Origin: Bacillus sp. REN16
GTDB taxonomy: Bacteria; Bacillota; Bacilli; Bacillales; Bacillaceae_L
NCBI RefSeq assembly: GCF_020731355.1
Contig: NZ_JAJFZK010000004.1
Coordinates: 186,001-250,000, forward strand
Direction of reading: 5' to 3'
Length of the DNA stretch: 64,000 bases
Made by a program: the position numbers and the translations under genes
Shown: piece after piece, positions 19,880 to 30,415 of the stretch
How the letters are laid out: every line of letters begins with the position of its first letter
Numbering within the stretch: the stretch's first letter is position 1
The notes under the pieces: model-generated
The model's input: only the letters and a program-made list of their open reading frames with translations
Databases searched by the model: none
Told to the model about the DNA's origin: nothing

Positions 19880-20551
19880 ATGCGAGTACAGACTAGCTTT
19901 AGCCACCATATTTTGAAATGGTTAACTTTTTTTATCGGCTTGTTAATCATGTCATTTGGGATTGTTATGATAATCAAAGCGGATCTCGGGGCATCCCCTT
20001 GGGACGTTTTGCATATTGGACTCTATAAACAAATTGGTTTAACCATTGGTTCCTGGTCGATCATCGTCGGCTTTTTTGTTTTGTTTCTTTCTACAATTTT
20101 ATTAAAGCGGCTGCCTCAAATTGGTGCTTTTTTAAATATGATTTCGGTAGGTATTTTTATAGATATGTTTATGATGGCACCGTTCCTTGTTACACCTGAA
20201 TCCTTTACCGGAAAACTGATCATGTTGTTCGTAGGACTTCTCATTAATGGTTATGGAATGGGTATATATATTTCTGCTAAGGCGGGGGCAGGTCCAAGGG
20301 ATAGTTTAATGTTAGCACTTACTGAAATTTCTAAGTGGAAAGTGCAATATATTCGTTTGGGAATGGAAATTATGGTTTTAACAGTTGGCTGGTTATTAGG
20401 GGGACCTGTTTTTGTCGGAACCTTGATTTATTGTGTAGGAATCGGTTATATTGCTGGATTTGTATTGCCGCAATGCCAGAAAATGCATGATGGAATTAAA
20501 CGTAAATTGAATAAAACAACAGCAATTGAAGTGAATCATTTTAGTAATTAG
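19880..20551 (+). CDS. YczE/YitT-family integral membrane protein
   Basis: A 223-residue polytopic membrane protein (about five hydrophobic segments) with the family-like stretches KADLGASPWDVLHIGL near 35 and GAGPRDSLMLALTE near 140. Members have been linked to lipopeptide production in some Bacillus, but the biochemical role is unknown. I chose ATG 19880 (RBS GGAGTGAG) since the upstream open frame is repeat F2. The cymR start lies 12 bases beyond its stop, so both are probably cotranscribed. It is not at this locus in B. subtilis. Confidence 0.8.
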   Translation: MRVQTSFSHHILKWLTFFIGLLIMSFGIVMIIKADLGASPWDVLHIGLYKQIGLTIGSWSIIVGFFVLFLSTILLKRLPQIGAFLNMISVGIFIDMFMMAPFLVTPESFTGKLIMLFVGLLINGYGMGIYISAKAGAGPRDSLMLALTEISKWKVQYIRLGMEIMVLTVGWLLGGPVFVGTLIYCVGIGYIAGFVLPQCQKMHDGIKRKLNKTTAIEVNHFSN

Positions 20552-20563
20552 GAGTGTTTGTGT

Positions 20564-20977
20564 ATGAAAATATCAACAAAAGGCAGATACGGTCTGACAA
20601 TCATGATTGAACTTGCTAAGAATCATGGAAAAGGGCCAATCTCTTTAAAATCGATTGCCGGAAAACATGAGCTTTCTGAGCATTATCTTGAACAATTAAT
20701 TTCACCTTTACGCAATGCAGGGTTGGTAAAAAGCATTCGCGGTGCTTATGGAGGCTATATCCTTGGGGACGAACCTACAAAAATTACCGCGGGTGACGTC
20801 ATTCTCGTGCTTGAGGGGCCAATTAGCCCTGTCGAGGTTTTAGAGGATGAAGAGCCAGCAAAAAGGGAATTATGGATAAGAATTCGAGATGCTGTGAAAG
20901 AAGTGTTGGACAGTACAACACTTGAAGACCTTGCAAGCCATAGCGACGGCAATGATGCATATATGTTTTATATTTAA
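20564..20977 (+). CDS. cymR: Rrf2-family cysteine metabolism repressor CymR
   Basis: CymR represses sulfur-uptake and cysteine genes, working with CysK as a cysteine sensor in B. subtilis. At 137 residues, with N-terminal winged helix (MKISTKGRYGLTIMIELAK, HYLEQLISPLRNAGLVKSIRG) and the C-terminal segment ISPVEVLEDEEPAKRELW, it is very close to the B. subtilis protein. There are no Fe-S Cys residues, as expected for CymR rather than IscR. ATG 20564 follows AGGAGTG. The yrrT-mccB operon at 42.7 kb is a likely target. Confidence 0.93.
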   Translation: MKISTKGRYGLTIMIELAKNHGKGPISLKSIAGKHELSEHYLEQLISPLRNAGLVKSIRGAYGGYILGDEPTKITAGDVILVLEGPISPVEVLEDEEPAKRELWIRIRDAVKEVLDSTTLEDLASHSDGNDAYMFYI

Positions 20978-21028
20978 GAAAAACGTGGCATAATCAAAAA
21001 GCTACATTTAAAAAAGGAGGAGGGCTCT

Positions 21029-23300
<2,272 letters not shown>

Positions 23301-23301
23301 A

Positions 23302-23337
23302 GAAAACCTCAACTCTATATTTAGAGTTGGGGTTTTC
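23302..23337 (+). terminator. Terminator of mnmA
   Basis: GAAAACCTCAACTCTA / TTAGAGTTGGGGTTTTC hairpin directly after the mnmA stop. Confidence 0.8.
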
Positions 23338-23361
23338 CTGTGTTATAATATGAACTGCATA

Positions 23362-23489
23362 AACTCTATTCAGCAGAGGTATCTGCTGAAAAGAGTTAAG
23401 CCTCCGGCGGATGCCTCAGATTTTAAAAGGAAACTTTTCAAGCAAGCTCGAAAAAATCTGGGCGCAAATACGCCAAGGGCGTATTTGAT
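23362..23489. repeat. Multi-hairpin dispersed repeat, family 1, copy B
   Basis: Left hairpin 23362-23377 with 23382-23397 (16 bp, one mismatch, GGTA loop), then AAGCCTCCGGCGGATGCC, a TTTTCAAGCAAGCTCGAAAA hairpin, and GCAAATACGCCAAGGGCGTA. It ends about 20 bases before the TPR gene start and forms nearly its whole upstream region. Confidence 0.85.
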
Positions 23490-23510
23490 TGGAATTGGAG
23501 TTGAAAATCA

Positions 23511-24173
23511 TTGGATTTAAATAAACAAGGTATTGAGTATATGCAAGAGGGAAAATACGAGGAAGCAGCAAATTGCTTTTCACAAGCCATCGAGGAAAAC
23601 CCGAACGAGCCAATTTACTATGTGAATTTCGGTAATCTTCTTTCAGCAGTTGGTGACCCGGAACGAGCAATTGCTTTTTTTAATAAAGCATTGGAGCTTG
23701 ATGCGGGAGTTGGGACTGCTTATTATGGAATTGGAAGCCTGCTCTACAACCAGGATGATTTTATCAAAGCGAAGGATATGTTTGAAAAAGCGCTAAAAGC
23801 GGGAGTCGAGAATAGTGATACATATTTTATGCTGGGAATGACATTGATTCAGCTTGGTCAGCCAAAGCTTGCATTGCCGTATATGAAACGTGCAGTTGAG
23901 CTAAACGAAAATGATGTTGATGCTTTATTTCAATACGGACTTTGCTTAGCTGGTGAATCCGTCATAGACGAAGCGATCGATACGTTTCATCGCGTAATCG
24001 AATTAGAACCCAAGCATTCAGATGCCTATTATAATTTAGGTGTTGCGTTTGCAGGCTTTAAAAATGATTACAAAAAAGCACTCGTGATGTTTGAAAAAGC
24101 ATTAGAAATCCAACCAGACCATATGCTTGCTGCAAATGGAAAGAAAATAGTTAGTGAAGCCTTAAGCGAATAA
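23511..24173 (+). CDS. yrrB: Tetratricopeptide-repeat protein (YrrB equivalent)
   Basis: A 220-residue protein made of about six TPR units (for example GKYEEAANCFSQAIEENPNEP, DPERAIAFFNKALELD, DYKKALVMFEKALEIQP). It has no signal or membrane segment, so it is a cytoplasmic protein-binding scaffold. The position between mnmA and recD2 matches B. subtilis yrrB, whose partner is unknown. It starts at TTG 23511, with only a weak TGGAGTTG ribosome binding site about nine bases upstream. recD2 follows after 20 bases. Confidence 0.85.
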   Translation: MDLNKQGIEYMQEGKYEEAANCFSQAIEENPNEPIYYVNFGNLLSAVGDPERAIAFFNKALELDAGVGTAYYGIGSLLYNQDDFIKAKDMFEKALKAGVENSDTYFMLGMTLIQLGQPKLALPYMKRAVELNENDVDALFQYGLCLAGESVIDEAIDTFHRVIELEPKHSDAYYNLGVAFAGFKNDYKKALVMFEKALEIQPDHMLAANGKKIVSEALSE

Positions 24174-24193
24174 ATGACGGGGAGGGAATCCTT

Positions 24194-26602
24194 ATGGAAC
24201 AACAGGAAACTTTGGAATTGTTTGATGAACAACGTAAATACATGAAGGGTACTCATTTAGTTACCATTTTTCACAATGAGCAAAATTTGTATTCTGTTGT
24301 TCGCATTAGGCTTCAAGAAACAAATGAAGACTATAATGAGAAAGAAGCAGTTGTAACGGGGTATTTCCCTCGCATTCATGAAAACGAAACCTACCTTTTT
24401 TTCGGTCGCTTAAAGGAGCATCCGCGCTTTGGGATCCAATTCCACGTTGATCAATTTCAAAAAGAAATCCCCCACACAAAACAAGGAATCATCCAGTATC
24501 TTTCAAGTGATCTTTTTAAGGGAATCGGAAAAAAGACGGCTGAAAAAATAGTAGAGGCACTTGGAGAAGGAGCCATTTCGAAAATTATCGCAAATCCATC
24601 AGTGTTGCAGGACGTTGATAAACTCCCAGCCGATAAAGCAAAGGAAATATACGACACCCTGCAACAGCATCAGGGTCTTGAACAAATTATGATTGGACTT
24701 ACCCAATATGGTTTTGGACCTCAGCTATCGATGAAGATTTACCAAATGTATAAAGAGCAAACTCTTGAAATCCTTCAACACAGTCCTTATAAATTGGTCG
24801 AGGATATCGAAGGAATCGGATTTGGAAGGGCGGATGAATTGGGACGTCAAATAGGAATCTCCGGAAATCATCCAGATCGAATCAAGGCTGGCTGTCTTTA
24901 CATACTTGAACAAGACTCTTTGCAGGATGGACATGTCTATCTGACTGTCGAGGATTTAATCATACGTGTCCAGCAATTATTGGAACAAAATAGCCAAGAT
25001 GAAATAATTGCAACAGATATATCAAAGGAAATGATTAGTTTAACTGAAGAAAGCAAGCTTGTCATAGAAGAGGACAAGGTTTACCTGCCTTCCCTTTACT
25101 TTTCTGAAAAAGGACTTATCACAAATATCAAACGGGTCATGGAACAAACCGAATACGAAGATATTTTTCCGGAGTCAGAATTTCTTCTAGCACTTGGTGC
25201 ACTTGAGGAAAGAATTAAAGTACAATATGCACCTTCTCAAAAAGATGCGATTCAAAAAGCATTAATGTCCCCAATGCTTCTTTTAACGGGAGGACCTGGT
25301 ACCGGAAAAACTACTGTCATCAAAGGTATAGTTGAGTTATACGGGGAATTGCATGGCTGCTCTTTAGACCCGAAGGATTATAATTCTGAAAATCCATTTC
25401 CGGTTGTCCTTGTCGCTCCAACTGGTCGTGCGGCTAAGAGGATGAGTGAATCAACTGGACTCCCGGCTGTCACTATTCACAGGCTGTTAGGATGGAACGG
25501 CGTCGAAGGATTTAGTCATGATGAGGATAATCCGATCGACGGCAAACTGTTGATTGTTGATGAAGTTTCCATGGTCGATATTTGGCTGGCGAACCAATTG
25601 TTTAAATCCCTGCCCAACCATGTTCAAGTAGTTCTGGTCGGCGATGAAGACCAGCTGCCATCAGTCGGTCCTGGACAGGTTTTAAAGGATTTATTAGCTT
25701 CGGAGGTTTTACCAACTGTTCGACTTACGGACATCTACCGTCAATCTGAAGGATCGTCCATTATCGAGCTAGCCCATGATATTAAAAAAGGTAATCTGCC
25801 ACCAGACATCTCAGCCCCTAAAAAAGACCGATCCTTTTTAAAATGTTATCAAAATCAAATCCTTGAGGTTGTTAGACAGGTTTCGGACAATGCGAAAAAG
25901 AAGGGTTTTTCGGTCAGGGATATTCAAGTTTTAGCACCAATGTATCGTGGAACTGCGGGAATCGACAGTTTAAATGTCATGCTACAGGAGCTTTTTAATC
26001 CACCCATCCATGGAAAACGAGAATTAAAATTCGGAGATATCATTTACCGCCGTGGCGATAAGGTACTTCAATTAGTCAACCAACCTGAAAACAATGTATT
26101 TAATGGCGATATTGGAGAAATTGAATCCATTTTTTATGCGAAAGAAAATACTGAAAAACAAGATATGGTTGTGGTCAATTTTGAAGGCAACGAAGTCACT
26201 TATACAAAACAGGACTTAAATCAAATTACACATGCGTATTGTTGTTCGATTCACAAATCACAAGGCAGTGAATTTCCAATTGTGATTTTACCAATTGTCA
26301 AAGGCTATTACCGCATGTTGCGTCGTAATTTAATCTACACCGCAATCACAAGAGCGAAAAACTTTTTAATCCTTTGTGGGGAGGAAGACGCATTACGACA
26401 AGGTGTTGGGCGTGCAAATGATACAAACCGCCTCACAACCTTATGTGAAAAATTAAAGGCAACCTTTGGTGAAATCGAAGATAGGGATAGCACGGTCGCG
26501 GAATCTGAAGAAGTTATCTCTTATTATGAAATGCTTTTTCAAACCGATCCCAACATCGGGATGGCTGGAATTTCTCCTTATGATTATATGGAAGCTGAAT
26601 AA
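24194..26602 (+). CDS. recD2: ATP-dependent DNA helicase RecD2
   Basis: A 5'-3' helicase of the long RecD2 class that works without RecBC; B. subtilis YrrC has roles in repair and fork progression. The 802 residues include an N-terminal OB-like and helix-hairpin-helix region (about 100-230), Walker A LLTGGPGTGKTT near 365, Walker B LLIVDEVSMVD near 455, GDEDQLPSVGPGQ near 485, and motif VI-type YTAITRAKN near 710. ATG 24194 follows GGGGAGGGA. A terminator lies directly at the stop. Confidence 0.95.
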   Translation: MEQQETLELFDEQRKYMKGTHLVTIFHNEQNLYSVVRIRLQETNEDYNEKEAVVTGYFPRIHENETYLFFGRLKEHPRFGIQFHVDQFQKEIPHTKQGIIQYLSSDLFKGIGKKTAEKIVEALGEGAISKIIANPSVLQDVDKLPADKAKEIYDTLQQHQGLEQIMIGLTQYGFGPQLSMKIYQMYKEQTLEILQHSPYKLVEDIEGIGFGRADELGRQIGISGNHPDRIKAGCLYILEQDSLQDGHVYLTVEDLIIRVQQLLEQNSQDEIIATDISKEMISLTEESKLVIEEDKVYLPSLYFSEKGLITNIKRVMEQTEYEDIFPESEFLLALGALEERIKVQYAPSQKDAIQKALMSPMLLLTGGPGTGKTTVIKGIVELYGELHGCSLDPKDYNSENPFPVVLVAPTGRAAKRMSESTGLPAVTIHRLLGWNGVEGFSHDEDNPIDGKLLIVDEVSMVDIWLANQLFKSLPNHVQVVLVGDEDQLPSVGPGQVLKDLLASEVLPTVRLTDIYRQSEGSSIIELAHDIKKGNLPPDISAPKKDRSFLKCYQNQILEVVRQVSDNAKKKGFSVRDIQVLAPMYRGTAGIDSLNVMLQELFNPPIHGKRELKFGDIIYRRGDKVLQLVNQPENNVFNGDIGEIESIFYAKENTEKQDMVVVNFEGNEVTYTKQDLNQITHAYCCSIHKSQGSEFPIVILPIVKGYYRMLRRNLIYTAITRAKNFLILCGEEDALRQGVGRANDTNRLTTLCEKLKATFGEIEDRDSTVAESEEVISYYEMLFQTDPNIGMAGISPYDYMEAE

Positions 26603-26625
26603 AAGCTGGGTACACCAGCTTTTTT
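26602..26625 (+). terminator. Terminator of yrrB-recD2
   Basis: AAAGCTGG / CCAGCTTT hairpin with T run, starting at the recD2 stop. Confidence 0.8.
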
Positions 26626-26704
26626 CTTTTGGAAACTCTTGTGCTGTATGACAAGATGTCTGAAAGTAAATGATAATAATGTTCGAAAGAGGTGGCGATT
26701 ATCT

Positions 26705-27181
26705 TTGCGGACATTCTCACTACTCAAGGATTTACCGGTCTATGATGAAAATTCTGCTGAAGTACTTGGTCGGGTTGCTGATCTTTGTATCACATCAGAT
26801 GGAAAGGTAAATGCCTTGATTATTAAAGGAAAAGGACTATTTGAACGAGATCGAGTAGTCCCCATCCAAAGCATCTCCTCCATTGGAGATGATGGTATTA
26901 TGGTTTCGGATGTACAGATGCTTGAGCATCTTGACAACGAAGCTGAGACACTGACTTATTTTTTACACACTCATCATGGATTATTCCGAAAACCTTTATT
27001 GTCCTCAGAAGGACAAAAATTAGGCTTACTGGAAGATGTATATTTTACTGAAGAAGTGGGCACGATTATAGGGTATGAAGTAACGGATGGCTTTTTTGCT
27101 GATATTACAGAAGGAAAAAAAGTTGTTAAAACTGAGAAGCCTTTAAAGATTGGCGAAGATGTCATCGTCGTTGATGTCTAA
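26705..27181 (+). CDS. yrrD: PRC-barrel domain protein (YrrD equivalent)
   Basis: A 158-residue protein with two PRC-barrel-like halves: LPVYDENSAEVLGRVADLCI at the start, and LLSSEGQKLGLLEDVYF near 100. PRC barrels are small beta domains seen in RimM and photosynthetic reaction centres, usually as binding modules; the role in Bacillus is unknown. I chose TTG 26705 behind AGAGGTGGCG. Codons upstream of it are Cys- and Arg-rich and lack a ribosome binding site. It sits in the same place as in B. subtilis. Confidence 0.8.
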   Translation: MRTFSLLKDLPVYDENSAEVLGRVADLCITSDGKVNALIIKGKGLFERDRVVPIQSISSIGDDGIMVSDVQMLEHLDNEAETLTYFLHTHHGLFRKPLLSSEGQKLGLLEDVYFTEEVGTIIGYEVTDGFFADITEGKKVVKTEKPLKIGEDVIVVDV

Positions 27182-27212
27182 ATTAGGAATTCCATGATGT
27201 GAGGTGTACCCT

Positions 27213-27401
27213 GTGAAGTGCCCAAATTGTAAAAGTAAAGATATCGGTAAAATTGGTGTTAACCAATATTACTGCTGGGGATGTTTTATTGAATTATCCG
27301 TAAATAAAGGACAAATATTTACACATCAGGTAGAGGAAGATGGCACTCTCAGTTCATTGGATGATCTGTTTGCTGAGGACGATAGAAGAATCAGTATGTA
27401 A
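27213..27401 (+). CDS. Small zinc-ribbon-like protein
   Basis: A 62-residue ORF with two Cys pairs, CPNCKSKDIGKIG and YYCWGC, suggesting a zinc ribbon, followed by an acidic C-terminus (DDLFAEDDRR). GTG 27213 follows GAGGTG. Position fits a small gene seen after yrrD in Bacillus (yrzR-type), but the assignment is by context. Function is unknown. Confidence 0.7.
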   Translation: MKCPNCKSKDIGKIGVNQYYCWGCFIELSVNKGQIFTHQVEEDGTLSSLDDLFAEDDRRISM

Positions 27402-27425
27402 TCCTATACAAGGAGTGAAGAGGTT

Positions 27426-27557
27426 ATGAATAAAGCAATGACATCTCTAATCACGATTGGTCTAGGTGCTGCGGCATACGGAATTATGCAAAGAACAGAT
27501 GTTATGTCTGCCCGCAACATGAAAAAAATGCGCAAGCGCATCACAAAAATGTTTTAA
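27426..27557 (+). CDS. yrzQ: Very small basic membrane protein, YrzQ/DUF3918-like
   Basis: 43 residues: MNKAMTSLITIGLGAAAYGI forms one membrane helix, and the tail is strongly basic (MKKMRKRITKMF). ATG 27426 lies behind AAGGAGTGAAGAGG. The pattern fits the DUF3918/YrzQ family that lies here in Bacillus. Function is unknown. Confidence 0.7.
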   Translation: MNKAMTSLITIGLGAAAYGIMQRTDVMSARNMKKMRKRITKMF

Positions 27558-27567
27558 TATGTAAGGG

Positions 27568-27591
27568 AACCCCACAAATGTGGGGTTTTTT
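27568..27591 (+). terminator. Terminator after yrzQ
   Basis: AACCCCAC / GTGGGGTT with an AAAT loop and T run. Confidence 0.9.
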
Positions 27592-27599
27592 GTGTTTGA

Positions 27600-27900
27600 T
27601 TGATCTAGCGGGGCTAGATCGTGCCCAATCGGGGTTAGAAAAAACATAAATGGGTACGCAAGAGCATGAATCATGCCCGATTACCGTCAGAAAAAACATA
27701 TATGGATACGCAAGCGCATGAATCGTACCCGATTGCCGTCAGAAAAAACATATATGGATACGCAAGCGCATGAATCGTACCCGATTACCGTCAGAAAAAA
27801 CATATATGGATACGCAAGCGCATGAATTGTACCCGATTGCCGTCAGAAAAAACATAAATGGGTACGCAAAAGCGTGAATCGTGCCCGATTACCGGAAGAA
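27600..27900. repeat. 52-bp tandem repeat array
   Basis: AGAAAAAACA recurs at 27637, 27689, 27741, 27793 and 27845, exactly 52 bases apart, with a decayed sixth copy at 27897. The unit also contains GGATACGCAAGCGCATGAAT and CGTACCCGATTACCGTC. Outer copies are more diverged than inner ones. Period 52 is not a multiple of three, and no long frame covers the array. Bases 27901-27957 show nothing further. Confidence 0.95.
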
Positions 27901-27957
27901 ATGACGAACAGTGTAACGCAAGGTATGACACTAGAGTCATATTCATTTTTAAATAGC

Positions 27958-28890
27958 TTAATCCTGTTGTCTTGCCTCCGAAGGGTATAAATAATAAGAT
28001 GCCTTTCCCATTTTAACGAGAGTAAAATTGTCTAAAAGGATACCACGTATCCTTTTACTTGAAATAACCCCACACCACTCCATAACTCCGTTCACCGTTA
28101 TCTTCCTGTCCGGAAATAGCAAACTTAGCTCCCTCACACTCCGTAGCACCGCGGACTCCTTATGTTCCAATTCCTTACATCTTGGACAAATAAGATAATT
28201 TTGATTCGCGACTTCCATAAACGTACAACCACACTTACCAACAATCCCCTTCTTTAACTCCTCATATGTAAAAGCGGGCAACCGAGAAAATGGATTTTTT
28301 GTAATATGCAGGGATGCCAACTTTTCAGCTAATCGCAAATGGCCATCAGAATAACCGGAAGCTGCAACCGATTCTAAATTTTTCATAAACCGACCCAGTT
28401 GCGAATGAAATACAAAAGGTGAGTTTACTGGTGCCTCATATAGATAAAACTCTGGGTTTATGTATATAACATGGGATTCAATTGGCATATTAAATCTCAA
28501 CTCATGGAGGAGTTGCCGAAATAATGATTCGCTGCGGGTTATTTGGTTGAGCGGGTTTTTGATTTCTTTTCCGGATATCATGTGTAAGCGGTCATTTTTG
28601 AAGTAATAATCGCCTTCGTTATTTTTAATTTCAAAAATGAGTATCTTCTTTAGGGCGATTAGCAGGGAGTCAATTTGGAATAGGGAGTTGTTTATTTCCA
28701 GCAGAAGGTTATTTAAAATGAGGCATTCATTTGGAAGACCTAATAGCAATTGGTCAAATTGTATTTCGCCAAGCCAGCCTTTTTCAAGGTAAGCAAATTT
28801 GTTATCGTCTTCCACCTCTAGTTTCTTGCGGATCCGCAAAGAGCGAAATAGCTCTAGTTCGGTATTTTCACCGCGTGGTTTAAAAATCAT
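27958..28890 (-). CDS. NERD (nuclease-related) domain protein with zinc ribbon
   Basis: A 310-residue protein. The NERD domain (about 35-145) shows GWLGEIQFDQLL, IDSLLI and FEIKNNEGDYYF, matching the restriction-endonuclease-like D...ExK arrangement. A C-terminal part has two Cys pairs (GKCGCTF, CPRC) like a zinc ribbon, then a helical end. ATG 28890 follows AAAGGATG; a longer start adds 17 residues without a ribosome binding site. The natural substrate is unknown. It is transcribed away from the permease gene and is not in the B. subtilis order. Confidence 0.8.
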   Translation of the reverse strand: MIFKPRGENTELELFRSLRIRKKLEVEDDNKFAYLEKGWLGEIQFDQLLLGLPNECLILNNLLLEINNSLFQIDSLLIALKKILIFEIKNNEGDYYFKNDRLHMISGKEIKNPLNQITRSESLFRQLLHELRFNMPIESHVIYINPEFYLYEAPVNSPFVFHSQLGRFMKNLESVAASGYSDGHLRLAEKLASLHITKNPFSRLPAFTYEELKKGIVGKCGCTFMEVANQNYLICPRCKELEHKESAVLRSVRELSLLFPDRKITVNGVMEWCGVISSKRIRGILLDNFTLVKMGKASYYLYPSEARQQD

Positions 28891-29016
28891 GCCACCACAT
28901 CCTTTCAGCAACATTTTACAAAAGAATCTGTATTTTGACAATATTTTCTGTAAAATGCCCCACCCGTATAAAACAACTTAGATTCCAAAAACTACTTCCT
29001 GAGGGAGTGAAGTCTG

Positions 29017-30087
29017 ATGAACGAGAAAAGAGTCAAATGGATTTTTAGACTATCGTTTTTATTACTATCGTTTTTGACAATCTATATTTTCTTAAAATTG
29101 GCTCCAATCTGGCTACCGCTAGTGTTACTGTTAAAAACATTTATACTCCCATTTATTGTTTCTATTTTTATCACCTATTTGCTTCATCCAATTATTGAAA
29201 AACTCAACCATCGTGGGGTGCCAAAATCACTTGCAATTTTACTTATTTATTTACTTTTTTTCGGGGGTATTGGAGCTGCAATATATAAAGGAATTCCAGT
29301 GATTCTTGCCCAGCTTAGGGATCTTGCTGAAAGCTTTCCTGAATTTAGCAAAACCTATCGGGGGTGGTTAACAGAAATCGAAACGGGAACGTCACAGCTG
29401 CCTGCCTTCGTCCATGGACAGCTTGATGAATTGCTCAATTCAGCTGAAAACTATGTGGATTACCTGCTTTCACGGACGCTGAATTTTTTAAAAGGATTAC
29501 TCAATTCAATCTTCATCATTGCAATCATTCCGTTCATCGTTTTCTATATGTTAAAAGACCATGACCAAATGATAAAAGCGCTTTGGTACATGACTCCGCG
29601 AAAACTGAGAAAAGCAGGGCAGCTTTTTTTTCGAGATGTGGATGAGTCATTGGGAAATTATATAAGAGGACAGCTTATCGTCTGTCTGCTTGTTGGTACG
29701 ACAGCATCGGTGGCCTTTTGGATATCTGGAATGAAATATCCATTATTATTTGGGAGCATCGTTGGGGTAACAAACATTATTCCATATTTTGGACCAATTA
29801 TCGGCGCAATCCCGGCTGCGATCATTGCAGCAACCATTTCGGTAAAAATGTTAATTATTGTTGTGATTGTGGTTTTCGGACTGCAATTTATTGAAGGGAA
29901 TTTACTATCTCCCATTATTGTAGGAAAAAGTCTGCGTCTCCATCCAGTCGTTATCATTGCGGCACTTTTACTGGGCGGAGAAATTGGTGGGGTTGTGGGG
30001 CTAATCCTAGCTGTTCCGGTCGTAGCAATTTTAAAGGTATTTATCGTTCACGCAAAACAGCATTTTACAGTTGTTCGAAAGGACTAG
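29017..30087 (+). CDS. yrrI: AI-2E family transporter (YrrI equivalent)
   Basis: A 356-residue polytopic membrane protein of the AI-2E/UPF0118 family. It has three N-terminal hydrophobic segments, a hydrophilic middle region (about 95-155), then further helices with IPFIVFYMLKDHD near 172 and the conserved FGPIIGAIPA near 262. Some relatives are sodium/proton antiporters rather than AI-2 exporters, so the substrate is open. ATG 29017 follows GAGGGAGTG. As in B. subtilis it lies before alaS. Confidence 0.85.
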   Translation: MNEKRVKWIFRLSFLLLSFLTIYIFLKLAPIWLPLVLLLKTFILPFIVSIFITYLLHPIIEKLNHRGVPKSLAILLIYLLFFGGIGAAIYKGIPVILAQLRDLAESFPEFSKTYRGWLTEIETGTSQLPAFVHGQLDELLNSAENYVDYLLSRTLNFLKGLLNSIFIIAIIPFIVFYMLKDHDQMIKALWYMTPRKLRKAGQLFFRDVDESLGNYIRGQLIVCLLVGTTASVAFWISGMKYPLLFGSIVGVTNIIPYFGPIIGAIPAAIIAATISVKMLIIVVIVVFGLQFIEGNLLSPIIVGKSLRLHPVVIIAALLLGGEIGGVVGLILAVPVVAILKVFIVHAKQHFTVVRKD

Positions 30088-30095
30088 TACCAGCA

Positions 30096-30124
30096 TTGAC
30101 AAACATTTTTGACTTGAATATAAT
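30096..30124 (+). promoter_or_regulatory. Consensus sigma-A promoter of alaS
   Basis: TTGACA (30096-30101), 17-base spacer, TATAAT (30119-30124). Both boxes are perfect consensus. Confidence 0.92.
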
Positions 30125-30130
30125 TGACAG

Positions 30131-30385
30131 GAAATGATGTATTAATTGAAAACTATGAAGGAATCAGTATGTTACAGTACCATCGAACCAGAGAGGAATT
30201 TCCATGGCTGAAAGGAATTCCAGATGAAGGGTAACAGAAGGCTACTCCTGAGTGTAGGAAAACCTACCGGTGAATACCGTTATCAATATACGAAGGTGAT
30301 GGGCGTGTTCTATTTTGTGTCCATAATCAGGGTGGTACCGCGAGCATACTCTCGTCCCTGTTTTTAGGGGATTAGAGTATTTTTT
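30131..30385 (+). promoter_or_regulatory. T-box riboswitch leader of alaS
   Basis: The T-box sequence AGGGTGGTACCGCG begins near 30330, followed by a terminator (stem around CTCGTCCC, T run ending near 30385). Upstream stem I includes GGAATTTCC / GGAATTCC-type pairing, and a GCT (Ala) triplet at 30241-30243 in GAAGGCTACTC is a good specifier candidate. It fills the 328-base gap before alaS. Confidence 0.92.
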
Positions 30386-30415
30386 TATGTCTAAAATGAT
30401 AGTGGAGGTTATGAA

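Noticed and set aside
27600-27900. Tandem array as a CRISPR
   Set aside because: The 52-bp units follow each other directly with no unique spacers, and no cas genes are nearby.
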